Numbered from the stretch's first letter, positions 1 through 8,858 are shown. The stretch is DNA of 64,000 nucleotides from Arcicella sp038230735 (GCA_038230735.1 JBBRMR010000021.1:1-64000); one strand, 5' to 3'. Program-made: numbers and translations. The notes: generated by a model from the sequence alone, not told the origin.

Positions 1-210
1 CAATAACCTCATAAGAAGTGTCCGAAGAACGGCTTTTGGAATGACTAATTTTGAAAACTTAAAATTAAGGGTTTTAGCTATATCTTGCTGAATCCACAAA
101 AACTGTCAGAGAACCAAATTTATGAATTATTTTGCATTGCGTTTTAACTTTACGAAACACTCCGCATCTAATATTTTATAGAAACCTTTTTATCCAAAAA
201 TCCATACATA
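1..210. other. Non-coding leader, no gene seen
   Basis: AT-rich sequence upstream of the first gene. I find no convincing reading frame on either strand and no clear TAnnTTTG promoter box. It presumably holds the promoter of the outer membrane protein gene that follows. Confidence 0.4.
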
Positions 211-1860
211 ATGAAAATGCTCATTCGTTTATTCGCTATTTTTTTAGCTTTATTTTCAACCAATCTCTTTGCCCAAGACAATAGTTATGAGGCATTGATT
301 AAACTATATTCATCGCCCACTTCAACGGGTACGGCACGTTTTCAGGCAATTGGGGGCAATCATTCTGCTTTGGGGGCAGACGTTAGTTCAGCATCGGGCA
401 ACCCCGCTGGTTTAGGTTTTTATACCCGTTCAGAATTTAGTTTCACGCCTGGTTATCAAAGCACGAGCAATAGTTCAGTATATGCCGTTGAGCCTGGAAA
501 AACTACCAATGCCAACGTTAATAATTTTAATATTGCCAACATTGGGGTAATTTTTGCAGGTGCAGAACCACGTTTTAAAGACGGTTGGAGAGGGTCTTTT
601 GGCATTTCCTATTCACGCCAAAATACACTTTATAATAATGTTCAGTTTGCAGGAAATGGAGCAACAAGTTCAATAACAGATAGTTATGCGGAATCTGTGA
701 ACCGACAGACAAAAAATGGTGATATTACCCAAAGTAGTTTGTTGAATGAATTAAACAATAATGGACCTAATAACTTTTCAGGTTCTGCCCCACTTTATTA
801 TTGGGGATATTTGATTAATGCCGTTAATAATACTAATACACCTTTTATTGGCACTGAACCAAATGCAAAGGTAAATCAGGCTTTTGATTTTCAATCAACG
901 GGGCGAGTAAGCCAGTGGACTTTGGCTTATGGTGGCACTGCGAATGAGCATTTTTATATTGGCGGTAATATTGGTTTGCCAAGTTATCGTTATGAAACCG
1001 TTAAAACTTTCACGGAGAATTATCAAACTTACCAAGAAATCAAAGGCTTCTCAGAAACACGATTATTGACTGCCAGCGGTAGTGGTTTCAATTTGACATT
1101 GGGAGCAATTTATAAGCCAAGTGATGTAGTAAGATTGGGTTTGACGGTGGTTACGCCTACGTGGTATGATGTGGACGAAAGTTCATCAACATCTGTTAAT
1201 GTGAATGTGGATCCTGCAAAAGGGGTAGATTTAGGTAAAACTCCTGATAATGCCATTTTGAATAGATTGACAGGAATTGGGTATAAAATCACGCAAAAGG
1301 CGGATAAAAATTATTATATTACCAGTATTCCAAGACTTTCTACGACTACTTATGATGATAATTATCAAATTCGTACTCCTTTTAAAGTGAGTGGAGGAGC
1401 GGCAGTATTTTTCAAGAAAAAAGGCTTTCTTTCTGCTGATGTTGAATACGTGGCTTATCGAGGAATGAATTTGAGTACGACTGTAAATGATTCGCCAATT
1501 CAAGATGATTTGGCGAATGGAAATGATAATATTAAGTTGTTCTATAATAACGTTTTGAATCTTAAAGTAGGCGGTGAATATCGTATCGGCATGATGAGTT
1601 TAAGAGGAGGCGTAAGTTATTATCAGAATCCATACAGTTCTAATTTTGATAGGACAAACACCATCAATCGTTCGCAAATGATGTATTCTGCGGGTATCGG
1701 TTATAGAACAAATGCCTTTTATGTGGATTTGACGGGCTTGTATGGAAGTACACAACAGTCGGTTACACCTTATCGTTTGGCAAGTAGTACGGATTTTGCT
1801 TCTGCCAAAATTAATAATAGTTATGTGAAAGGAGTGGTTAGTTTTGGGGTGTTTTTCTAA
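211..1860 (+). CDS. OmpP1/FadL-like outer membrane beta-barrel protein
   Basis: A 549-residue protein with a Sec signal peptide of about 21 residues (MKMLIRLFAIFLALFSTNLFA, cleavage before Q). The mature protein starts with a segment typical of the Bacteroidota OmpP1/FadL/TodX group (SPTSTGTARFQAIGGNHSAL, then ASGNPAGLGFY). Alternating hydrophobic and polar strands follow, and the C-terminus is aromatic (SFGVFF), as expected for Bam-inserted barrels. The family forms outer membrane channels for hydrophobic compounds in other bacteria; the substrate here is unknown. The gene stands alone and ends at a strong bidirectional hairpin shared with the convergent aroK. Confidence 0.8.
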   Translation: MKMLIRLFAIFLALFSTNLFAQDNSYEALIKLYSSPTSTGTARFQAIGGNHSALGADVSSASGNPAGLGFYTRSEFSFTPGYQSTSNSSVYAVEPGKTTNANVNNFNIANIGVIFAGAEPRFKDGWRGSFGISYSRQNTLYNNVQFAGNGATSSITDSYAESVNRQTKNGDITQSSLLNELNNNGPNNFSGSAPLYYWGYLINAVNNTNTPFIGTEPNAKVNQAFDFQSTGRVSQWTLAYGGTANEHFYIGGNIGLPSYRYETVKTFTENYQTYQEIKGFSETRLLTASGSGFNLTLGAIYKPSDVVRLGLTVVTPTWYDVDESSSTSVNVNVDPAKGVDLGKTPDNAILNRLTGIGYKITQKADKNYYITSIPRLSTTTYDDNYQIRTPFKVSGGAAVFFKKKGFLSADVEYVAYRGMNLSTTVNDSPIQDDLANGNDNIKLFYNNVLNLKVGGEYRIGMMSLRGGVSYYQNPYSSNFDRTNTINRSQMMYSAGIGYRTNAFYVDLTGLYGSTQQSVTPYRLASSTDFASAKINNSYVKGVVSFGVFF

Positions 1861-1867
1861 ATATTTA

Positions 1868-1898
1868 GACCTATAAGGATTCAAAATCCTTATAGGTC
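1868..1898. terminator. Bidirectional hairpin between convergent genes
   Basis: A 14-bp perfect stem, GACCTATAAGGATT paired with its complement around a CAA loop. It lies between the convergent outer membrane protein gene and aroK and would terminate both. A closely related hairpin with the same core (CCATAAG/CTTATGG) is at 11479-11511, so this belongs to a dispersed family. Confidence 0.8.
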
Positions 1899-1900
1899 TT

Positions 1901-2416
1901 TTACAATCCAATTTCCTCCAAAAGCCAAAGAATCTGTTCCACCTCAATGCTTCCATCTATCTGAATATCAGCCTGTTCGTAAAATTTCAAGCGATTTTCA
2001 TGCCTCTCTCGCAATTCATTCAATAACACTTCATTAGTCTTTTTTTTATCAATCAAAGGACGATTATTCCCTTCTGATTTTTGGATTCTTTTCAGTAAAT
2101 CTTCGGGTTGAACGTTCAGGAAAATACTTGTACCATTGGCTTTGATGAAATCTATATTATCAAAAAAGCAAGGCACACCACCGCCCGTAGCAACGAGTAA
2201 TTTTTGATTGGGCTTGATTCCCCTCAAAATCTTGCTTTCAACCTTACGAAAATAATCTTCTCCTTTATATTTAAAAATCTCGGCAATAGTCGATAATTCT
2301 TGATTCACAATCAGTTCATCCATATCAATAAACTGATAACCAAGGCGTTTGGCGAGTTGCCGACCCAGCGTACTCTTGCCAGATGAAGGCATACCGATTA
2401 GGAAAATATTTTTCAT
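1901..2416 (-). CDS. aroK: Shikimate kinase
   Basis: A 171-residue cytosolic kinase that phosphorylates shikimate at the 3-hydroxyl with ATP, the fifth step of chorismate synthesis. The P-loop GMPSSGKST is at residues 8-16. FIDMDELI supplies the Asp of the shikimate site, VATGGGVP is the conserved GGG motif, and NNRPLID is the Arg-containing lid segment. Length is normal for the family. It is the last gene of a leftward set (PH-domain protein, DUF1599, BT_3928-type protein, aroK). The type II dehydroquinase aroQ is at about 52 kb. Confidence 0.95.
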   Translation of the reverse strand: MKNIFLIGMPSSGKSTLGRQLAKRLGYQFIDMDELIVNQELSTIAEIFKYKGEDYFRKVESKILRGIKPNQKLLVATGGGVPCFFDNIDFIKANGTSIFLNVQPEDLLKRIQKSEGNNRPLIDKKKTNEVLLNELRERHENRLKFYEQADIQIDGSIEVEQILWLLEEIGL

Positions 2417-2464
2417 TTATTTTTGAGGTGTTAGGGGTTAAATGAAAATTAGTGAACTTTTAAC

Positions 2465-3562
2465 CTAAAACTTACTCATTATTTCTTCTTTATTTGGAGC
2501 ATCTGCATGAGCCCATTTCCCTTTCACAATGCCATCTTGCAATAACCAAAGCGAAGGATTTGAACGCCCAATGGTTTTCAAAACCTTAGTATCAGCACTT
2601 AATGAAGGAAATGCTAACTGATTTTCATGTCGAAAATTATTGACTGCTTCTTCGGTTGAGCCGCTCACAAGCCATACTTTGATGTCTGAACCTTCAAGGC
2701 TTTTGGTTAAGCTACGAATTTTATCCATATCGTCCGTACTGGCTTTTTCTATGACGGGAACGATAATCATTAACTTTTTGCCCATGAAACTTTCCGCTTT
2801 ATAATCTGTCGAATCGCCATCTTTCCAGACGTTATAATCCGTAATTTTCGCCTTTGCTTCGTCAGCGTTCAGGGTTATCATTTCCTTGAATTTATAGGTC
2901 GTATCAGTCGGCATTTCCTTCAAATCAAGGATTTTGCCGTCTTTTTCATATTTATACATAAACTGCAAAGGCTCGGAAGGCTTCATATTTCTTTGAATAT
3001 CCTGCCCAACTGCATACGGAAGACCATCGTAAGGAGGGTTGAATTTCACCGCATAAATCGCTAAAAATGCACAGAAAATAATGGACATTCCCACAATCAT
3101 CCCCGTTTTTTTATCGGCAAAAATATTCCGCTGCCAAAGGATAATCAAGATGAAAAACAAGAGAACCATATCTTTCGAGAAGGATGTCCAAGGTTTCAAT
3201 TTGATAGTTTCGCCGAAACATCCGCAGTCGGTTACTTTATTGAAATAGGCAGAATAAAAAGTTAAGAAACCAAAGAAAATAACGGTTGCTAACAATATCC
3301 ACGAAGCGGTTTTGAGCTTGTATTGAACCAACAGACACACGCCCAACACCAATTCTAAAGCACACAAAAAGATGGAAAGGTACAAGGCATAAGGAACCCA
3401 AAAGTGCCAAAATTCCGTCATGGCAGGAAAATCAGTAGCGAAGACATCGAAGTATTCTTCAAGTTTAATTTCTGTTCCCACGGGGTCGTTGAGCTTGATT
3501 AGCCCAGAAAAAATAAAGATTACGCCAACAAAAATTCTGGAGAAATGAGCAATAAATTTCAT
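2465..3562 (-). CDS. BT_3928-type DoxX/MauE-like membrane protein with thioredoxin-like tail
   Basis: A 365-residue protein. The N-terminal part has about five hydrophobic segments of DoxX/MauE type, starting with FSRIFVGVIFIFSGLIKLND. A CGC pair (VTDCGCFGE) lies in a membrane-proximal loop. The C-terminal part (about residues 200-365) resembles a thioredoxin-fold domain that has lost its CxxC. The architecture is the Bacteroidota BT_3928 family, often found beside DUF1599, folP and tpiA. A role in redox or quinone-linked membrane chemistry is a family guess; no reaction is established. It lies in the aroK cluster. Confidence 0.8.
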   Translation of the reverse strand: MKFIAHFSRIFVGVIFIFSGLIKLNDPVGTEIKLEEYFDVFATDFPAMTEFWHFWVPYALYLSIFLCALELVLGVCLLVQYKLKTASWILLATVIFFGFLTFYSAYFNKVTDCGCFGETIKLKPWTSFSKDMVLLFFILIILWQRNIFADKKTGMIVGMSIIFCAFLAIYAVKFNPPYDGLPYAVGQDIQRNMKPSEPLQFMYKYEKDGKILDLKEMPTDTTYKFKEMITLNADEAKAKITDYNVWKDGDSTDYKAESFMGKKLMIIVPVIEKASTDDMDKIRSLTKSLEGSDIKVWLVSGSTEEAVNNFRHENQLAFPSLSADTKVLKTIGRSNPSLWLLQDGIVKGKWAHADAPNKEEIMSKF

Positions 3563-3706
3563 AATTTGATCGTGATGTTTTAAGTATTTTATAAAAGTAA
3601 TTTGTTGTGTTTTAAAGGATTGTTAATGAAAAGTTAAAGAAACTATATGAAAAATTTAGATTTGACAACTTTTTGAAAAATTGTCAAATTTTGCTAAAAA
3701 ATATCG

Positions 3707-4243
3707 CTAGAATTTCATCAAAATCATACAAAAAACCGCATAGTTCAGCATATCCTGATAATTGGCTTCTACGCCTTCCGAAACTAACGTAACTCCTTGA
3801 TTATCTTCAATTTGCTTGGTTCTGAAAATTTTCATTAGTATCAAATCCGTCATTGAACTGACCCGCATATCACGCCAAGCCTCGCCGTAGTCATGGTTTT
3901 TATCTTTTTGTAAACTTAGCGTCTCTTCGATTTGTTCATCGTATAAATCATTCAATTCTTGTTCCGAAAACTCAGTTTTATCAGAATTTTCTAATTTTTT
4001 CTGAATCAAGGCAATCACACAATAATTGATGATGCCAATGAACTCGCTTTCGATGCCGTCTTCAATTTTCTGAACGCCTTTTTCCTGAATTGAACGAATG
4101 CGTTGGGCTTTGATAAAAATCTGGTCGGTCAAACTGGGCAATCGTAAAATCCGCCAAGAAGTGCCGTAGTCCTTATTTTTCTTAACAAATAAGGATTTAC
4201 AAATCGTGATTATTTGTCGGTATTCTGTTTCTGTTTTAGTCAT
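3707..4243 (-). CDS. DUF1599 domain protein (tandem duplicated unit)
   Basis: A 178-residue soluble protein made of two related halves. Each half begins with a K(N)xDYGxxWR signature (KNKDYGTSWRILR, then KNHDYGEAWRDMR), followed by a D-rich helix (SLTDQIFIKAQRIR / SMTDLILMKIFRTK) and a hydrophobic helix ending in NYCVIAL or NYAVFCM. This is the DUF1599 family, linked by some authors to nucleotide modification. Function is not established. The gene is 5 nt downstream of the PH-domain gene and is probably cotranscribed with it. Confidence 0.8.
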   Translation of the reverse strand: MTKTETEYRQIITICKSLFVKKNKDYGTSWRILRLPSLTDQIFIKAQRIRSIQEKGVQKIEDGIESEFIGIINYCVIALIQKKLENSDKTEFSEQELNDLYDEQIEETLSLQKDKNHDYGEAWRDMRVSSMTDLILMKIFRTKQIEDNQGVTLVSEGVEANYQDMLNYAVFCMILMKF

Positions 4244-4248
4244 TGTTT

Positions 4249-4626
4249 TTAATTCAACACAAATTCACTCAATGTTTTATATACATCATTGATATTTTCG
4301 CCTTTTCTGAAATCTTTTTGAATGGGGCTTTCAGAGCCTTTTATCCAAATCAGAATCTCGGCATCGAGATCAAGAATGGAGGCACTGCGTTTTGAAAAGT
4401 AATTAATGGACTTGTAGGGAATGGTCATAAAATCGACCTTCGAGCCTGTAAGTCCTTGTTTATCAACGAGTATCAATCTTTTGTTCGTAAAAACAAACAT
4501 ATCCCGAATCAATTTAAAAGACTTGATAATGGTTTCGCCTTGAATCAAGATTGGTTCAAATTCGTTGGCTATTTTATCGGGCGATACCTCCGAAGAATTG
4601 CCCATCAATGCGTTTAAAAGTCCCAT
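4249..4626 (-). CDS. Bacterial PH-domain protein (bPH_1 type)
   Basis: A 125-residue soluble protein that is almost entirely one bacterial PH-like domain. The pattern GETIIKSFKLIRDMFVFTNK then RLILVDKQGLTGSKVDF and the downstream IPYKSINYFS match the bPH_1 family. Function is unknown; the fold usually serves protein or lipid contacts. It is the first gene of the leftward cluster, with DUF1599 5 nt downstream. Confidence 0.75.
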   Translation of the reverse strand: MGLLNALMGNSSEVSPDKIANEFEPILIQGETIIKSFKLIRDMFVFTNKRLILVDKQGLTGSKVDFMTIPYKSINYFSKRSASILDLDAEILIWIKGSESPIQKDFRKGENINDVYKTLSEFVLN

Positions 4627-4713
4627 TTTGGTTTTTGGTTATTGAAAATTGGTTGATACAAATTTTAAACAATTTCCTTTCAAATGATGTGTCTGACTTT
4701 ACAGAATTTTGAA

Positions 4714-4721
4714 TAGTTTTG
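4714..4721 (+). promoter_or_regulatory. Putative -7 box for folP
   Basis: TAGTTTTG matches the Bacteroidota TAnnTTTG box. It lies about 112 nt upstream of the folP start. No clear TTG -33 box is seen at the usual spacing, so support is moderate. Confidence 0.4.
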
Positions 4722-4832
4722 TAAAAATACCTTATACAAGGCGAGTTTTCAAATCTATTAAAATCAAATTAAAAAAATTTGCTTAACCAGTTTCTAAATA
4801 ATCATTAACCAATTTCCAATAAACAATCTAAA

Positions 4833-5654
4833 ATGCTCATTAATACAAAAGGCAAACTCTTCGACCTCTCGAGTCCCAAACTTATGGGAATTTTGAACAT
4901 TACCCCCGATTCCTTTTATGAAGGAAGTCGATTTACAGATTTATCGAAAGTACTGGTTCAAGCAGAAAAAATGCTTTCGGCAGGAGTAACTTTTTTAGAT
5001 ATTGGCGGACACTCTACTCGCCCAGGAGCAAGCCCCGTAAGTGAAGAAGAGGAATTGAAAAGAGTATTGCCCGTTGTGGAAGGAATTATCCATAATTTTC
5101 CCGAAGCCCTGATTTCGATTGATACTTTTCGGGCTTCGATTGCCTCGGAATGTGTGAAGGCGGGTGCGGTGATGGTCAATGATGTTTCGGGTGGGGATTT
5201 GGATGATAAAATGTTTGAAACCGTTGTCAGTTTAAACGTTCCTTACGTATTGATGCACAGCCGAGGAACACCCGAAACCATGACGCAACTAACTGAATAT
5301 CAAGACTTAGTAACTGATGTGATGGATGAATTACAGAAGAAAATTTATCGTTTAAGGCAATTAGGACAAAAGGATATTATTATAGATTTAGGCTTTGGTT
5401 TCGCCAAAACTGCTGACCAAAACTACGTACTTTTGAATCATTTGGAAGATTTTAGACTTTTGGATTGTCCCATATTAGTAGGAGTTTCGAGGAAATCAAT
5501 GATTTGGCGAAAGTTAAATATTTCACCCAATGATTCACTTAACGGCACTACGGTTTTGAATACCGTTGCTTTGATGAAAGGGGCAAATATTTTAAGAGTG
5601 CATGATGTAAAAGAGGCGATGGAGGCGGTTATTTTACTAAGTTACATGAATTAA
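4833..5654 (+). CDS. folP: Dihydropteroate synthase
   Basis: A 273-residue TIM-barrel enzyme that condenses 7,8-dihydropterin pyrophosphate with p-aminobenzoate in folate synthesis; it is the sulfonamide target. Both family signatures are present: GILNITPDSF near residue 20 and DIGGHSTRPGA near residue 60. Also seen are the pterin-site segments MVNDVSGG and DLGFGFAK and the late GVSRKSM. The gene is monocistronic on the plus strand, divergent from the PH/DUF1599 cluster, and ends at an inverted word repeat. Confidence 0.95.
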   Translation: MLINTKGKLFDLSSPKLMGILNITPDSFYEGSRFTDLSKVLVQAEKMLSAGVTFLDIGGHSTRPGASPVSEEEELKRVLPVVEGIIHNFPEALISIDTFRASIASECVKAGAVMVNDVSGGDLDDKMFETVVSLNVPYVLMHSRGTPETMTQLTEYQDLVTDVMDELQKKIYRLRQLGQKDIIIDLGFGFAKTADQNYVLLNHLEDFRLLDCPILVGVSRKSMIWRKLNISPNDSLNGTTVLNTVALMKGANILRVHDVKEAMEAVILLSYMN

Positions 5655-5714
5655 ATAGTTGGAGAAATTAAAGAGTTGTATTTGTGAGCAACTCTTTAAC
5701 TTCTCTAACTATTT
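5653..5714. repeat. Inverted word repeat, AGTTAAAGAGTT family
   Basis: Imperfect inverted repeat between convergent folP and mlaE. Arms pair in three blocks: AAATAGTT/AACTATTT, GGAGAA/TTCTCT (one wobble) and TTAAAGAGTTG/CAACTCTTTAA, around a 10-nt loop. The same words recur before xerD at 52476-52590. It could act as a bidirectional terminator. Confidence 0.75.
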
Positions 5715-5722
5715 AAACTATT

Positions 5723-6457
5723 CTAACCCGTTACCAACAACTGTGCTAATAAATAATCTGCAATCAAAACAGCGATGCAACTATTGGTTACGGCTGCCGT
5801 ACTTGCTTGACCTACTTCCAATGCTCCACCACTGGTGAAATAGCCTTGAAAAGAAGAAATAGTAACAATTAGAAAAGCAAAAAATACGGATTTAATCAAG
5901 GCAAAAGTTACATTGAAAGATTTAAATTCATACTGCAATCCTTGAATATACTCTTGTGGAGCAATTGCCCCCGTGAGCCAACCCGCCAGATATCCACCCC
6001 AGATAGCGAGGAATGCCGCCAATGTTACCAACATCGGAAAAACCACAATGGCAGCAATTATTTTGGGTAAAACTAAATAGGAGGTTGAGTTAATTCCCAT
6101 CACCTCCAAGGCATCAATTTGCTCGGTAATACGCATTGTTCCTAATTCCCCAGCGATGTTTGATCCCACTTTTCCTGCCAAAACAATGCCCGTGATGGTA
6201 GGGGCAAATTCCAAAATAGTGGAATCCCGCACGATGAGACTAATAATATAATTCGGTACGAAGGGATTATCTAAGTTGGCTGCCGTCTGCACGCAAGTAA
6301 CCGCCCCCAAAAAAAAGGATACGATGGATACGATGAGTAATGAGCCAATTCCAATCAAAACGGCTTCGTCGAAAACTAAGGAGAAATAGACTTTAAACTT
6401 TTCTCTGTTCGTAAAAAGTTTTCCTAAAAAAATAAAATATTTACCTATTTTTGACAT
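5723..6457 (-). CDS. mlaE: MlaE-type ABC transporter permease
   Basis: A 244-residue inner membrane protein with about five hydrophobic segments. The MlaE signature is clear: FAPTITGIVLAGKVGSNIAG followed by ELGTMRITEQIDALEVMGI. In other bacteria MlaE is the permease of the MlaFEDB complex, moving phospholipids between inner and outer membranes. Its usual ATPase partner is not adjacent; an MlaF-type ATPase is at 40035-40781. No MCE-domain (MlaD) gene is in the window. The start overlaps a word repeat shared with the divergent SDR gene. Confidence 0.9.
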   Translation of the reverse strand: MSKIGKYFIFLGKLFTNREKFKVYFSLVFDEAVLIGIGSLLIVSIVSFFLGAVTCVQTAANLDNPFVPNYIISLIVRDSTILEFAPTITGIVLAGKVGSNIAGELGTMRITEQIDALEVMGINSTSYLVLPKIIAAIVVFPMLVTLAAFLAIWGGYLAGWLTGAIAPQEYIQGLQYEFKSFNVTFALIKSVFFAFLIVTISSFQGYFTSGGALEVGQASTAAVTNSCIAVLIADYLLAQLLVTG

Positions 6458-6461
6458 AGTT

Positions 6462-6487
6462 ATTAGTTATGAGGTATGAATTATGAG
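6462..6487. repeat. Short word repeat, GAATTATGAG family
   Basis: Reiterated words (TTAGTTATGAG, TGAATTATGAG) fill the gap between the divergent mlaE and SDR genes. The same words form the inverted repeat at 7213-7280, on the other side of the SDR gene. Confidence 0.5.
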
Positions 6488-6536
6488 ATATTTGTGTCCG
6501 TTTCCAAAAAGAATAATTACTAATAATACAAAGATA

Positions 6537-7211
6537 ATGAACAAAACGATAGTAGTAACGGGTGGCACAAAAGGTATTGGCAGAGCCATCGTTGATAAAT
6601 TTGCCAATGAGGGCTTCACCGTTATCACCTCGGCACGAAATAATGATGATTCGTTTCCAGAAAACGTTCATTTTTTCCAAGCTGATTTATCCCAAAAACA
6701 AGAAGTTATGGACTTTGCCAACTTTGTAAAACGTACCACTGACCACGTGGATATTTTGGTGAATAACACGGGGTTCTTCTTGCCAGGGCAAATTAACAAT
6801 GAACCCGATGGTGCCTTGGAAGCCATGATTGAAACTAATTTGTACAGTGCCTATCATCTTACACGTGGACTGGTAGGCGATATGATGCAACGCAAAGAGG
6901 GGCATATTTTCAACATTTGTTCAACGGCAAGTATTACGGCATACACAAATGGTGGTTCTTATTGTATCTCCAAATTTGCGATGTTGGGCATGAGTAAAGT
7001 GCTGAGAGAAGAAATGAAGCCTCATCATGTGCGTGTTACAAGTATCCTGCCAGGGGCAACACTGACGGACTCGTGGGCGGGTGTGGAAATCCCAGCGGAA
7101 AGATTTATGGCATCTGACGACGTAGCCCAAGTGATTTGGACAGCTTATAATTTGCCAAGCACCACGGTTTTGGAAGAAATTATTCTCCGCCCCCAATTAG
7201 GGGATTTGTAA
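6537..7211 (+). CDS. Short-chain dehydrogenase/reductase
   Basis: A 224-residue classical SDR. The start at 6537 puts TGGTKGIG near the N-terminus; an ATG at 6483 would add 18 residues coded by the intergenic repeat and is rejected. Motifs: TGGTKGIG cofactor loop, NNTG in place of the usual NNAG, and catalytic Ser in ICSTAS with Tyr and Lys in YCISK. It should use NAD(P)H on a carbonyl or alcohol; the substrate is unknown. The chain is shorter than usual after the active site (about 75 residues). It is flanked on both sides by repeats of the same word family. Confidence 0.85.
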   Translation: MNKTIVVTGGTKGIGRAIVDKFANEGFTVITSARNNDDSFPENVHFFQADLSQKQEVMDFANFVKRTTDHVDILVNNTGFFLPGQINNEPDGALEAMIETNLYSAYHLTRGLVGDMMQRKEGHIFNICSTASITAYTNGGSYCISKFAMLGMSKVLREEMKPHHVRVTSILPGATLTDSWAGVEIPAERFMASDDVAQVIWTAYNLPSTTVLEEIILRPQLGDL

Positions 7212-7212
7212 G

Positions 7213-7280
7213 AATTATGTATGATTTGTGAATTATGAGTTATTGTACTCTCATAATTCACAACTCACAATTCATAATTT
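7213..7280. repeat. Inverted word repeat, GAATTATGAG family
   Basis: Left arm 7213-7239 contains AATTATG, TGATTTGTG and AATTATGAG. The right arm carries CTCATAATTCACAA, then CTCACAATTCATAATT. It lies between the convergent SDR gene and the 254-residue beta-barrel-like gene. Confidence 0.7.
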
Positions 7281-7284
7281 ATTG

Positions 7285-8049
7285 TTAAAACGCAAATCCC
7301 ACTTCTAAGCCAAAACTTGGGGCTTGGAGTTTCGAGGAAATTTTTTCTAATTTGTTCAAGAAGAGAGGCTTAAAAGCATCTAAGCCCACTTGTTCTGTTG
7401 TGGTAAAATCTTTGGTAAGTAGGTCATTTTCTTTTAAAATCAACAACCAATATGATGCTTTTGCCCGAATAAAAATAGTTTCTTGGGTATTGAGCCAAAG
7501 CGTTTTTTCGAGAACGGGTCCCGCAATGATAGAATTCATATAAGCATCCACAATTTTATTAGTGTAAGCATTTTTTATTTCTGGATTAGGGCTATTATCC
7601 ACAAATCCATTGACAAAAATGGCATTTTCGGGTAAAATTCCCGCTACAATGTTTTTGGGTGTGTCGGTTAGTGTAGCATTGAAGGTTTGGGCTGTGCCAC
7701 CTAACGACCAACCCTTGCCAATATCAAATTTTAACTCTCCTCCAAATTGTACTTTGGGAACGGCTACTGCCCTCAGATAGTTAATTTCACTAACGTATTC
7801 AGGTTTGATTTTTTCTAATATTTCAAACACTAAATTCTGAAATTTCTTCGGTGTGAAACCCACAAAAACCCCAATTTGCAAGCGTTTATATTGGAACTCG
7901 TAACCAGCATCCATCCGCAGTGGAAAAACGGCACCAACATAAAAGCGGTGTTTTACATCTGAAGGTTCGGCATAAACGTCTAACGTATTTTTTTGGGAAA
8001 AAGCGGAAAAAGAAAAGAAAAGTAACGTAATGAATAGGAATTTTTTCAT
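7285..8049 (-). CDS. Secreted, probable outer membrane beta-barrel protein, function unknown
   Basis: A 254-residue protein with a signal peptide (MKKFLFITLLFFSFSAFS, cleavage before Q). Short amphipathic strands run through the chain (RLQIGVFVGFTP, VQFGGELKFDIG, WSLGGTAQTFNATL), and the C-terminus ends in an aromatic residue (FGLEVGFAF). This suggests a small outer membrane barrel. I do not recognise the family. It appears to be monocistronic. Confidence 0.6.
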   Translation of the reverse strand: MKKFLFITLLFFSFSAFSQKNTLDVYAEPSDVKHRFYVGAVFPLRMDAGYEFQYKRLQIGVFVGFTPKKFQNLVFEILEKIKPEYVSEINYLRAVAVPKVQFGGELKFDIGKGWSLGGTAQTFNATLTDTPKNIVAGILPENAIFVNGFVDNSPNPEIKNAYTNKIVDAYMNSIIAGPVLEKTLWLNTQETIFIRAKASYWLLILKENDLLTKDFTTTEQVGLDAFKPLFLNKLEKISSKLQAPSFGLEVGFAF

Positions 8050-8096
8050 GTTAGTTGGAGGTAAGTTATAATCTATCGCAGTGTTAATGTTGATTA

Positions 8097-8104
8097 CAAA
8101 AGTA
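8097..8104 (-). promoter_or_regulatory. Putative -7 box for the 7285-8049 gene
   Basis: On the minus strand TACTTTTG matches TAnnTTTG, about 48 nt upstream of the start at 8049. No TTG is seen at the usual -33 spacing. Confidence 0.4.
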
Positions 8105-8141
8105 ACGTTTATGCCTTTAAAAGCATTACATATTGATAATT

Positions 8142-8675
8142 TTAATTCACCTTGCGAACCATTCTCATAATCGACTCACTGTTATTCAATTTTGACACCT
8201 CCGAAAGAGCTACCCAAGCCAAATCGGTTGATTCGGAAGAAATATTGAAGATTTCGTTGATGTCGGCTTCAAACAAAAACCTTACGTCATAATGCAGGTG
8301 TGCGGGTATGCCCTTTCGCTCGGGTATTTCGTGAATATCAATGTCAAAAATGGTAGGACTAATTGTCTGAATATTGAATAGTCCAGTTTCTTCTTGGGCT
8401 TCTTTCAAAGCAACATTTAACACATCCGAATCACCATCGCAATGCCCACCCGTTTGAAACCATCTTTCTAATTTTCGATGATGCGTCAAGAGCGTAAATT
8501 GCTGAGATTTGTCCATAATCCAAGCCGAACCCGTAACGTGTCCAATCAAGAGAGTCCGTTCAAAACAATCAAGATTTTCATGTATAAAAGTAGTAATTTG
8601 TTCAGTAAAGAGAATTTCTTGTGGGTCTGTGGGATGGTGATTTTCTAATAGATTGAGTAAAGTATTTCTGTGCAT
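8142..8675 (-). CDS. NUDIX hydrolase with a degenerate NUDIX box
   Basis: A 177-residue cytosolic NUDIX-fold protein. The box reads GHCDGDSDVLNVALKEAQEE followed by TGL. The REUxEE core is thus present as KEAQEE, with Lys for Arg, and the upstream Glu of GX5E is Ser. Metal-binding glutamates are kept, so it may still hydrolyse nucleoside diphosphate-linked substrates. Bacteroidota homologues of this length are annotated only as NUDIX hydrolases. It stands alone on the minus strand, and its TATTTTTG box is 22 nt upstream. Confidence 0.85.
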   Translation of the reverse strand: MHRNTLLNLLENHHPTDPQEILFTEQITTFIHENLDCFERTLLIGHVTGSAWIMDKSQQFTLLTHHRKLERWFQTGGHCDGDSDVLNVALKEAQEETGLFNIQTISPTIFDIDIHEIPERKGIPAHLHYDVRFLFEADINEIFNISSESTDLAWVALSEVSKLNNSESIMRMVRKVN

Positions 8676-8696
8676 AATGTCTTTAGGTTGCTAATA

Positions 8697-8704
8697 CAAA
8701 AATA
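8697..8704 (-). promoter_or_regulatory. Putative -7 box for the NUDIX gene
   Basis: Minus-strand TATTTTTG, a full match to TAnnTTTG, 22 nt upstream of the start at 8675. Confidence 0.45.
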
Positions 8705-8755
8705 CAAATTTGTCTCGAATAATGGGTCATTTATTACAATTTGAAGATATACTGT

Positions 8756-8763
8756 TAAATTTG
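8756..8763 (+). promoter_or_regulatory. Putative -7 box for the DUF2911 gene
   Basis: Plus-strand TAAATTTG matches TAnnTTTG, giving a leader of about 90 nt before the start at 8859. The nearest TTG upstream is too close for a normal -33 box. Confidence 0.35.
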
Positions 8764-8858
8764 TTGAATTGAGGACTTGGAAATAGGTTTTAGTAATCAC
8801 TATCCTGTAAGACCTAACCCCAAAAAATTATATTCACAATTTAACAAACAAAACAACA

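Noticed and set aside
1600..1956. 118-residue minus-strand frame over the outer membrane protein 3' end and aroK tail
   Set aside because: Crosses a terminator hairpin and two real genes; odd composition rich in Arg, Ile and Thr.
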